NCBI RefSeq assembly: GCF_000485595.1
Contig: NW_014577447.1
Location: 82,066 to 142,378 of the forward strand
DNA length: 60,313 nucleotides
Direction: 5' to 3'
DNA from: Priapulus caudatus
Taxonomy: Eukaryota; Priapulida; Priapulimorpha; Priapulimorphida; Priapulidae
Part shown: positions 24,047-34,701 of the stretch, piece by piece
How the letters are laid out: each line of letters begins with the position of its first letter
Numbering within the stretch: the stretch's first letter is position 1
The notes under the pieces: generated by a model
What the model was told of the DNA's origin: nothing
The model's input: the letters and a program-made list of their open reading frames with translations, nothing else
Database searches by the model: none
Position numbers and translations under genes: made by a program

Positions 24047-27000
24047 CTCTCTCTCTCTTCCTCCCTCTCTTACCTTATCTGCTCTTTCATGCTTCGAGCT
24101 CGCCTCTGCCACCCGCACGGCAACCGCACGACAGATCGCTCCGATCTTACGCTCCAGCTGCCTCACGCCAGCCTCTCGCGTGTATTTCTCAACTGGTGAA
24201 AGTACAAGTAACAGGTGGAAAATCCTGAATGCTGATGCAGTCACGACAGGAATGCTTGGACAGTCTCTATAATGTTGTTATTGTAAATGGTATAATATCT
24301 CAAATTGTTGCGACTTCAGACAGCTGTGAGAAACTTTACAAATGGGATTACAGCAGCTGCGTAATCATGTCTTATATTGCTGCAGTGCATCTCCATTGAA
24401 TATCATCGTATTTGGTACTTACTGGTGCATTTGATGCTGTCTTCTAAAATCTGCAGCTGCTCGCTGGTCAGACCATGAGCTGCCAACTGTTTTGGAATCA
24501 GGTGGCGGATAGCTATGTGGAACTTTTCCTCCTGTGGAATGGATGATAGTCCAGGTGAAACAGACGGAACATGATCTCATCTTCGTGATGTGTAATAATG
24601 GTAACACAATGGCAAAAAATGAAAAAAAAATTGTAAATGTGTTCTTAGAGCCAAACGTAAGCCCAGCTATAATTACAAATAAATCAACTACAACATCATA
24701 AAGTTGATCTTAACAGACATATTAACAGATCTGTAATGATGGGCTTATGATAATATGTTTATGTATAATCCATGAAAAATCCATGAAATATGTAATATCT
24801 AGACCTGATATACATGAGACAATGAGGTGATACCTGTGATACATGAGACCTGATATATGTGAGACAACGTGAGTACATACCTGTGATGCCTGAGACCTGA
24901 GATGCATGAGACAACATGAGTACATACCTGTTACCTGAGACCTGAGATACGTGAGACAACATGAGTACATACCTGTGATGCCTGAGATCCGAGATGCACG
25001 AGACAATGTGGACATACCTGAGATGCACGAGACAACTTGATGACATACGTGTGATGCCTGAGACCTGAGATGCGTGAGACAATGTGAGCACATACCTGTG
25101 TGTAGCCAGCGACTGGGATGATCTCAACACGATCCCTCAGCGGTGCAGGAATTCCTGCTAGGCTGTTTGCAGTCGCGATGAAGATCACTTGCGAGAGATC
25201 AAACGGCACATTCACGTAGCTGAGCAAGGTCAAGGTAAACACGAAGGTTATTCGTGTAAACGCTCTCAGTATTATAATGGCTAGTGAATTTGTTAAGCCG
25301 CTGCCTCTGCTTGCAACTGATCCCTTAGGAAATTCTGCATGTATCTAGTATGGCTGGTCCTTAGGGAAATTCTGCATGTATGTAGTGTGGCTGGTCCAGG
25401 GGAAATCCTGCATCCATCTAGTGTGGTGGGTCCCTAAGGAAATCCTGCATCCATCTAGTGTGGCTGGTCTTCGGAGGAAATCTGCATCCATCTAGTGTGG
25501 CTGGTCTTTGAGGGATATTCTGCATCTATCTAGTAGGACTAATGCTTAGGGAAGTTCTATTTGCTCAGCAAATACGGATGGAAATTTGGGTGAATTCAGT
25601 TTTACCCCAGGTTGTCTATGTACAGAAGAGACACAGAAAAGGTCAGTGGAGATTTTATATAATCAAGTTTTACCCCTAATCGTTTATATAGCGAAAACAA
25701 CCGGTGAACACTGACAGATATTTTACTCAAAAACCAATTTTCATCCCCATCTGTCTGTTTACTTGGACAAGACACCTAGGGAACACTAACGACCAGAGAT
25801 TTGATGTAATCCAGTTTTACCTGTGCCAAGTCTACCGCCGTTTGTCTATTTGTCTATTTAAAATTAACAATGTATCCCTGAGATGTTTTTCACTGACAAA
25901 TCTGACAGGATGAGTACTGCAGCAGCAAACAGCTTGCTAGGATAGTAAGCTATAGAATATATGTAGTATAATATATAGCATAGCAAGGTAGGATACTGAT
26001 CAACGAAGGTGTGATTCTGCTCGGGATCTAGAACTTCCAACAGCGCCGCAGACGGATCGCCGTGGACTCCCCTGGTCTGAAATAGAACCAGTGCGATGGT
26101 AACCATAGAGCACTCACACAGTGCGAAGCTTCTAAAACACCATTTGCTGACAATGTTAAAACACCTGCAGTGTGCTGGCAATGCTAAAACACAATCAGAC
26201 TACCAGCCATGCTAAAAAAACACAAGCAGTCTGTTGGCAATGCTAAAACACAACCAGTTCGAGTCAGTTTGAAATGTTAAAACATGAAAAAACACAACCA
26301 CTCTGCTGACAATTCTAAAAATACAACCAGTCTTCTGACTGAAGGTAACACTGCATCCGCTGCATAATTGTCGCTCAACAACTAACTGCTCTGCATAGGT
26401 AAACAATCCACATTATAATTATTATAATATTAGTATAATAATACATTCTAATATTATACATAACATAAGATATTATCATATTAGTAATAAAATTATACAT
26501 TCCAATATTATTATACATAATATATGGAAATATTAGTATTATTATTATTATTATTATTATTATTGTTTAATAAAATTAATATTTGTCTCACTAGCTTGTC
26601 GATTTCGTCTAGCAGGAACACGGGGTTTCGCGTGCCGGCAGTCTTCAGGCCCTGTATGATGCGGCCTGGCATTGCACCGATGTAGGTGCGCCGATGACCC
26701 CTGATGTCTGACTGATCGCACACGCCTCCAAGAGAGATCCTGCGCACGCAAACGCACCTAGTCAACACCCCTCAAGGTCGTGATTGATTTACTTTGCTTT
26801 CGCACAATTGCACGTACAATAACGTGCCTTGTATTTTGTCACAGATACAGAGACCCCCCCAACTTATGAACAGGTTCGGTTCCGAGCGGTCGTTCGGAAG
26901 TCGATTTGTTCATAAGTCGAACATATGTACGTATGTATACAGTATTGTACGGTAATGTAGTATATGTACATGTGAACATCGAGTAACCTAGAAGTGTAGG

Positions 27001-28315
27001 TAGTGTAAACATATACGTGAACACATGAGTTGGCGAAAGTCAAAATCAGGGGGGCGATTGTGTCTTTTTATTCACCAATATTGACATTATACACTAATGG
27101 TCTTCAGGGCAAATTGTTCGTATCATCGAAAGTTCGTAACTCGAATGTTCACAAGTCGGGGAGTCTCTGTAATGCTCTCGAGCGGTAAAACAATTTACTC
27201 TAATGCACAGCTATGCAAAAAAGTAGAGTAAAAAAAAAATAAATTAAGTTAAAATAAGTTTAAATACATTAATAGAAAAAAGGGATGAAAGGAAAACGGT
27301 TCATAATTACTGCCGATATAAAACTGTTGAAGATAGTTGGTACATGATACAAACACGATTTTCTAAGTAATACACTGTACCACATCTTTGGTCGACGTCG
27401 CAAACATAAGAAGGAATGTGAACTCCTTAACTCTTTTAATGCTACTCAAACTTTTCTGCGATGCAATTGCGATTCGTACACGACCTGATCGAACGCGACA
27501 CGATGCATCTCCTCATTCTTCGTACCTGTGGAATTCTCTGCCAAGTGTATGGGCAATAGACCGGCCTATGCTCGTCTTTCCAACCCCGGGCGGCCCGACG
27601 AAGCAAAGTATGGGACCCTTGAGGCTGTTCTTCAGCTGGCGCACAGCCAAGAACTCGATGACTCTCTTCTTGAGCTTGTCCATGGCATAGTGATCGCAGT
27701 CAAGGTCCCTCCTAGAGCGGCCACACAGTTAGCCTTACTACATGTAATATACGTTGCTTGGAACGAGAACTGAGCATCGACCATTTACTTTTTTGTCATT
27801 TAATAGTAGAGTACGGATACGACCATCGGCATCAAAGCATCTAAACGACTACATACCACGTAAGCACACCAACGTGTGTCCGTGCACGCGTGCGTCAGTG
27901 TATGTATATATTAGTATATACATATACCTTGTGATCGAAGAACGCACTGCTATAGAAAACAGCTGAGCAAACTTTTCATGGCCACATGCACCTAACCTAC
28001 CTCGCTTGCTCGATATCCAGGGTGTCTTTGGTTAGTTTTGACCAGGGCAACTCCACAAGCAAATCCAGATAGTTCCTATGGAAAGATACACTATTAAGTA
28101 TGCAACATGACAAACTGAAAAATACAACATAACTTGTAAGTAACAGAACTATTACTCATCTATAATGTAAACATTTCTGTAACACAAACTACAAGAGAGA
28201 TCTAACACAAGCAATTACAGATTGTTCCACTTTTTAATTGTCTATTATCTACCTTGTCATTGCATAGTCTGGCATGTGAGGTGACATCTTCTCTAAACGC
28301 TGCAACAGATAATGC

Positions 28316-28361
<46 letters not shown>

Positions 28362-31300
28362 GGGTTTGATTCTACATATTAATATGCGTCTCAATATAAA
28401 ACTATGACAAAATGTATAAACTTTAAAATAAAATTAGTAGCATTGTTATTCTTCACTCTTTGACAATCCATCACTGTACAAGATAGTATAATAACATGAT
28501 CATGTGCTAGACATACAAGTATTCTATACATACATTCATGGTAATAGAAAAATAGTATCTCGCCAGTAGTTAAAACAAATGCTTTATCACACGATACCTT
28601 CAGTTCATTCATAGCTATTTTGTTCGCCTGGTCTGGCATTTGTGCCTCCCTGTAACAAGCATAAATGATTAATGGAACAAACCTCACATATGTCAAAGGT
28701 CCCAAATTGACAATGTCATGCCATACAAACATTCTGACCAGCAATCTACGCAGTACATGCATCGATCATCTGCATCTAGTGACGTAATTAATGCAGGCAT
28801 ATGGTTAACCTTCACATTAGGTAGAAGATCTGTGAGATTAACAGCAGAACTGTCTACAGGTAAGAAACCTAACATAAGATAATCGATGACGAAATGTCTG
28901 TATAATTAGCGAAACAGCAAATTAACCCTGCTATAGCGTTTACCTGATCTGTATGACCCTGCCAGTCTCTACCTGATCTGTATAACCCTGTCAACCTATA
29001 CCTGATCTGTATAACCCTGCTAGCCTCTACCTGATCTGTATAACCCTGCTAGCCTCTACCTGATCTGTATAACCCTGCTAGCCTCTACCTGATCTGTACG
29101 TATAACCCTGCTAGCCTCTACCTGATCTGTGTAACCCTGCTAGCGTCTACCTGATCTGTATAACCCTGCCAGCCTCTACCTGATCTTGTTCTCCAAGTCT
29201 AGTAACTCGTTGTCTGTGTCCTTGTCATCGTCCAGCATGTCACGTGGTGTTTGAATCATCTTTCCCAGGACTGCAGGCAGCTTCGAGCGTGGTACAATCT
29301 GCATTCTATTCTTCTTACTTTTTTGCAACAACCGGAGCCCCTACGGCAATGTGGGAAGGACGAGAGATGTTCTGTTAACAAAGTGCTGCTGCAAATGTAA
29401 TGTGCAGATTACCCTACAAGGTTAATTACATACAATTTAAAGAACAACTCGTCTACACCATCAACAATCTTACTAGTAAACTAAATATGTACACAGCTTT
29501 GACATAGAAATGACTATACACAGTAAAACCTAACATCGCGTAGGTAATAAAACAAAGGTTTTGTCGTATTTCATACGTAGCAATGTGTAACCAATACACA
29601 CAGATATTGCATGTGCTCTTCTTACTTGGTTTTACGGTTCGCTGTTTGCTTTTCACGCGTACGTACAAATTGTGTACCTCGATCTGCCTAACCAACAATG
29701 GTAAGGTCTTCCTCAACCTCTCCTCTAGATCTACGGAATCCAACACTTGAAGCTTCTCTGTGTAGGAAGCCTTTACTATGGATGCACAGATATCAGGCAG
29801 GTTCTGAGGAGGCAGTGTCTTCAACAGTTTCTGCAAACATGAAACTCAACAGGTAAATACTAGTGCTGAAACTTAATTTATTACTATAGTACTCAACATT
29901 TGCAATGTAAAAACGCTGCTTAACAATTCGCATCTCGTGTTAATCATTGTGATGGTAAGTTACAAGGTTATGAATCATGATATCAATTTAGTTACTAAAT
30001 ATTCACTATAACGTTCACCAATTTCCACTAAAAGCAATAGTATATAGAAACCTTTTTAAAAAAAACTTGCACTAGAAGCCCTTCTAGAAACCCAATGCTA
30101 AGAAATATACAGAGTTTTGTTATCACATAAATGAGATAAAATGCATACCTTCAGCTTGACAACTACAGGCAAAGATATGTCATACATGTCAAGTAGTTGT
30201 CTGGCCTTTTCCCGCAAGCTCTCAATCAGTTCACCTAGCTCCTTGTTTTCAGCATCAATATCTACACCATAATTGAAATCAAACACATTTTAGAACTGCA
30301 ATACATATACGTATGAAAACATAACTAAATGCACAATACGGGATAACTCATACATCTAAGGAAGGTAAATGCTTTATTTATAATGACTTAATTATTTCAA
30401 CATTATATTAAACATTTTATACAATATTTCATTAAAAATACCTGCTTCGTCTAAGGTCAGATTATCCAGTTGTGTTACAGAGCCAACTTTATACGGTGTT
30501 GACTGCAGAAGCCTGTCTAACCTGAACCTGTATATGCCAGTTACCAGCAGGGTGTACATGGGCCGGGGCCAATTTGTCCCAGTTACTTGCACAACAACTG
30601 CCGCAGTCCCCACAGTGTTGGACTGAATGTTTTCAACCTCTTCATTCTAAAATAACACAATAATTTATACCTACTAATCACACATTATGGCATCAGTTAC
30701 ATATATCCAATTTCATCAATGCTTGAGCATACATAATTTCCCAAATAAAGATCTAGGTAATAGCAAAGAAAAAGACAAGTATTACTCTAATGGATAACAT
30801 CTATACAATGTTTAACGGCAGAATTATTCACATTCCAGACCTCTGACTCCGAGTGCTCAGGTCTTGTTGGGATAACACCAATCACAGCACTGCTCAGCGT
30901 GTTTCGACTAAGCAAGCGACTCTTTACCATGTTCATGCTAAAAATATTAAAGAAATTTTTAAAAACCTGGTAGTGGAAATGTTAAACACCATCTAAGTTA
31001 AAGGTGCCTCAATGTCTGCATTACTAACCCAAATCATTTGTAACAAATCACAGTACTACCTAGGGTTCTGCCAGGAATTTCAGAAGACGTCTTTATAGAC
31101 GGTTGGTGGAGGGGCCGGGAGGAGGTTGTACTGATTGGAATCAATTATGCATCATAAGTAGCCCCAATACAGAAGTAAACCCGATCATTAGGAGAAGTAC
31201 ACATCAAGCTGTTGGGAGTGTCAAAAGTAAACATGGCTAGAAATTAAGGCATGTTAATTAGGCAATTAAGGCATGTCGTGGGATTTATGGGATGATGTAA

Positions 31301-32795
31301 ATTAGTTTCAGCTTTGAAGGCATGTCAGACACGATATGTGGTAAAGGCCTAGGACCAACCCTGCAAAAACATTTTTTGCTGATGCATGACATTGTCATGA
31401 CTTTACCAATATTTTTTTGGACTGTACAATATGAAAGCACTTATCTAGCACTGTACTAGCTGTGCAGCCGGGGGTCACATTGGGAATTCTACAAAATGTA
31501 TACAATAGAAGAATAACGTACGTGTTTTGGAATACGGTAACACTCCATTTTAGGAAAGTAATGCATTCCAGAAAAAACATTGGTAATACGAAAATTCCAT
31601 ACAGTGAATCACAATGTCCTATCGACTTTCAGGATATAATTAGTGATACAGAGATATAAACAGTACTACAGAGAAAATATATAGGTAAACCCTGATCTCT
31701 GCTCATATAACTCATGAGTGCAACTTCTTATTATAAACTTTTACATTATATTATGTAATTAAGAATGCAAGTACGCATTAGCAAATACACATGCACACAT
31801 GCAAGTACAAACACATGTATCGATAGACAATTGGCAATTCAGGATAACAATTACTGAGCATGTACATTTAATGATTTAACATCATGTTCCTGGAGTAAAT
31901 ATTGGCGACATGATACTATTGTGAATACATACTTATGATAGCAAAAACTATCAAATATAATGTATCTATTATATATATGATTTGAATTAAAAAGTTAGGT
32001 AAGAGCGTATCTTTGTTTCGTATCACAAGTAGTGGTCATAAATTATGTTGCGAAATACCATACGTGGTCATAATTTACGTCATGTAATTAAATAATATAT
32101 GGGCGAATTTAGGTAAGCCGAAGCATCAAAACGTGAGGTATCACTAAAATGCGCATTTCTTGGAGTTAAACATCACTCCATTCTATATCGTGCGGAACTT
32201 CGTTCCAAACACCGGGCATGTGTGTGTAGTGCTATACAAGTTGCGTTGCAGTTATCTGGAATTGAATGTTATCCGATATAGAGTACAGTACTGTACTGTG
32301 TTGTATTGTATTGTACTGTACTGTGTTGTATTGTATTGTATTGCATTGTATTGTACTGTTTTGTATTCTCTTCATTATACTGTATAGTATTGTATTACAT
32401 TGTATTTTATTGTATTGTATTGTATTGTATTGTATTGTATTGTATTGTATCTTATTACATTGTATAATATTGCACTGTATTTTATTATATTGCATTGTAC
32501 TGTACTGTTTTGTACTGTACTGTTTTGTACTGTACTGTTTTGTACTGTACTGTATTACATTATATTGTATTGTATTGTATTGTATTATATATACAAGTAT
32601 TGTGTATAGTACAGCAGTACTAGTATATGTAATCGTATTAGGTATAGTGATCGTTATAGTGGTTTGCTCGCGTGCCAATAGTACATACTTGTTTGAACTT
32701 CTGACAGAAATCCGCATCGATGCCCCAGGAAGGAGAACATCGTCAGAGACAAGCAACAGCGGTATACGCCGAATGATTCCACTACTGGCCGACAT
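20669..32795 (-). CDS. LONP2: Lon protease homolog 2, peroxisomal
   Basis: Twenty exons on the minus strand: 32795-32689, 30937-30841, 30646-30442, 30261-30149, 29830-29678, 29340-29180, 28649-28598, 28299-28253, 28075-28001, 27711-27526, 26739-26592, 26076-25997, 25219-25096, 24531-24423, 24192-24074, 23830-23708, 23425-23213, 22438-22235, 21733-21623, 20782-20669. They total 2541 bp, exactly 847 codons including TGA, close to the 852 residues I recall for human LONP2. An N-terminal LON substrate-binding domain is followed by the AAA+ module (Walker A GPPGVGKT about 376-383, Walker [11 protein letters not shown] about 439-448) and the Ser-Lys protease domain (KDGPSAG with Ser736; Lys779 in VGGIRDK, spacing 43). 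The protein ends in SKL, the type 1 peroxisomal signal, so it acts in the peroxisome matrix as an ATP-dependent protease and processing aid. LONP1 is excluded by the SKL end and by sequence. No broken exon was seen. Confidence 0.96.
20885..21232. repeat. Interstitial telomere-like repeat with 54-bp higher-order unit
   Basis: TTAGGG copies begin at about 20889 and soon degrade to TTACGG, TTATGG and TTAGAG variants. From about 21018 three copies of a 54-bp higher-order unit (nine hexamers) follow. The array lies in the last LONP2 intron (20783-21622). Confidence 0.9.
22743..23098. repeat. Dispersed repeat, copy 2
   Basis: Second copy of the family at 11855-12390, in the LONP2 intron between exons 17 and 18. 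It has an internal near-duplicate of about 90 bp (ATTAATTGGATCC, then TTCTAAGTTA). The ends carry inverted ACCTCC.CCAAG motifs. Confidence 0.65.
24009..24072. repeat. CT microsatellite at LONP2 exon 15 donor
   Basis: On the LONP2 strand this is a (GA)n tract starting within about 10 bases of the donor of exon 24192-24074. Confidence 0.9.
24825..25095 (-). repeat. About 36-46-bp tandem array repeating the LONP2 exon 13 splice donor
   Basis: On the LONP2 strand, CACAGGTATGTACTCA-like junctions recur near 24876, 24922, 24968 and 25014, and the real donor CACAG/GTATGT is at 25096/25095. The units also share GTCTCAYGCATCTCAGG. The array begins at the exon edge. Confidence 0.85.
25310..25560. repeat. 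Imperfect tandem repeat, LONP2 intron 12
   Basis: About six units of 40-45 bp contain CATCTAGTGTGGCTGGTCC and GGAAATCCTGCATC. It lies inside an intron without touching an exon edge. No coding frame. Confidence 0.8.
26105..26345. repeat. Imperfect tandem repeat, LONP2 intron 11
   Basis: About six irregular units of 30-45 bp contain GGCAATGCTAAAACACAA and CAGTCTG. No coding frame. Confidence 0.7.
26848..27169. mobile_element. TA-flanked inverted-repeat element (Tc1/mariner-like MITE)
   Basis: Both ends carry CAGAGAC followed by CCCC and an ACTTRTGAAC block in inverted orientation, and each end abuts TA. The 322-bp interior has no open frame. It lies in the LONP2 intron between exons 10 and 11. 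TA flanks point to the Tc1/mariner/pogo group. Confidence 0.7.
28936..29180 (-). repeat. 29-bp tandem array repeating the LONP2 exon 6 splice donor
   Basis: There are about nine units of 29 bp. On the LONP2 strand each has AGATCAG followed by GTAGAGGC or a close variant. The unit nearest the exon is the real junction (exon 29340-29180, donor at 29179). The array fills the intron immediately downstream. Confidence 0.9.
30938..32688. other. LONP2 intron 1
   Basis: Largest LONP2 intron. Besides the pentanucleotide repeat at 32270-32595, no gene or element was recognised. Confidence 0.7.
32270..32595. repeat. TGTAT/TGTAC pentanucleotide repeat in LONP2 intron 1
   Basis: More than 300 bases of TTGTATTGTAC-type five-base units with TGTTT and TACAT variants, about 95 bp downstream of exon 1 on the LONP2 strand. 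Confidence 0.9.
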
Positions 32796-34701
32796 ATCAC
32801 CAGCGACGACTTCTACTCCTACAAAATTGTAAAAGAATGGGTTGTTTAGTATCTGCACAAAACTAAACTGAAGGCTTACGTACTAATACGGAGTATATCA
32901 TAGATGTCATGTATCCACTGGATAGGGTGCACATTACGATTGGCCGCACCAGAAATACATCAACAGGTCCGCCATCTTAAAGTGAGGAGTGAATCCTGTG
33001 CGTATGTACACCACGTATGTAAACAATGTGCAGTTGCACCTTCAACTTTACCAGATGTTTGTTTTGGGCTAATAATAGTAATAAAATAGCGAAAACGTGC
33101 CAGTATATGTAATAGCGTGACATTGCTTGTTATGCTGAGGCGCTAATGCGAACCAATCAGGGATTTCGGAGTTTGGTGATCGCTATGCTGGGCGTAGGAA
33201 AGTGGACTTTCGCCCATTTCTTTATTATGTTATATTATTTCATATTTAATATATACAATTTTATGCGACGTTTTCTTCAGGCTATTTTCATATGATGTTG
33301 TCAACATCATCCATTGTTGATGATTATGACAGAATGTTGATGATTATGACATTCCAGAAAGGTTTGTCATAGCTTGTAATTTATAGCTTATTAATGCCAT
33401 ATGAGGATGATGATTAATGAAGGAGCTTGCGTGCTCTGCTGATCCCTGCGAGAGATGCCATCGGGAGTCTTGCACTCCTGGTAGGGCCACCCAAGACGAT
33501 AAGGTCCAGGGGAAGGAGCCCGACTAAGAGCAATCTCAACCAAAGTCCCCAACGGCGGATCGGGTGGACAATGTTGTAGACATCAACATCTGAGAAGGCG
33601 CACGAGGGCAGCAGCTGATAGAAAGAGTTCCAGGTTGTCGAGATCTTCTTGCCATCGGAATTGGGCGGTCAAGAAGGGTGTGTACGTGCCAGCTGTCGTG
33701 CAGCAGCTTGTCCACGATAAACGATTTCATGCATACGGTATCTAAGTTTAAAAGTTTTAATATCTATCTTATACTCAAAGAAAGTCCTTCGGCGATCGGC
33801 AAAAGGCGACGGCGACAGGATAGTGAAATCTGGAAGTCCTTAGTTTTGGATCGACACGTTTAGGTGGCAGAGTTTTGACTCAGTCGTCTCGCTCTTGGAA
33901 TTAGGCGAGAATTTTTTATTTTGTTGGTTTACACATCCGCCGACCCGAATTTTCAAGAAAAACGAAAAAAATAAAAATTGAAAATAGGTTTTTTTTTTAT
34001 TCCCGCCGACCTTTTCTCTAAGAAATATTAATAAAAAAAATGTAAACTTGCACAAACAGTTTATAATATTAATAAAAGTAAAAATAATCACAAATTGAGT
34101 TTTGTTTTCATTTAGTTTTCTTAAAATACTTTTATATCATGTATAACTGTAGTCAGTATAGCACCTGTATTTTGACTTGTTTGATCTGACAAAACGACAA
34201 TTTTTTTTTTACCATACCGAGTCAACAACCAAAAAAAAAATTCTGTAAACCAACAAAACAAAAAAAGTTGGCCTTAGAACAGGAGAGCGTTTCGGCAGCA
34301 TTCTCTGTGACTGAGCAGCCCTCTCTAGGAACCGCTCTGCTCACCCTAGAACTAGTAGAAGTAGAACGCTGGTACTGGTAGGAGAAATTTCCCAGCTAGT
34401 GTACAAATTTCCCAGCTACAGTTTAGAACTCGGATGGAGTTTAGCACACACGCGAAAACAGATTTACGGGGTCACAAAATATCCTTGATTCGATATAATA
34501 ATAATTATATTTCAACATTGCACGTGAGACTATGTGTATATATGATACTATATCAGATATTAATTATTATTTGAGTTTACTTGCCAAAGGAACAACATAA
34601 ATTTTACAGACCTGTGCTGACTCGTGACACAGATGGCGGCACTGTTGAACCGCTTGGCGCGCCACTGAACTGAACTGCGAGACGAGTAAATATTAAAAAT
34701 C
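32796..34701. promoter_or_regulatory. Divergent promoter region of LONP2 and CTNNBL1
   Basis: 1.9 kb between the two start codons, which point away from each other, so both promoters and 5' UTRs must lie here. No TATA box was recognised. The stretch 33420-33730 has higher GC content and on the minus strand reads WHVHTLLDR, weakly like the start of some LINE endonuclease frames. 33900-34260 is A/T homopolymer-rich. Confidence 0.6.

Noticed and set aside
20669-32795. Mitochondrial Lon (LONP1) instead of LONP2
   Set aside because: No mitochondrial leader, C-terminal SKL, and closer agreement with LONP2 in the protease region ([17 protein letters not shown]).
33536-33730. LINE endonuclease fragment (WHVHTLLDR)
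   Set aside because: Only a nine-residue resemblance, in a 64-codon frame. Not enough to call a mobile element.
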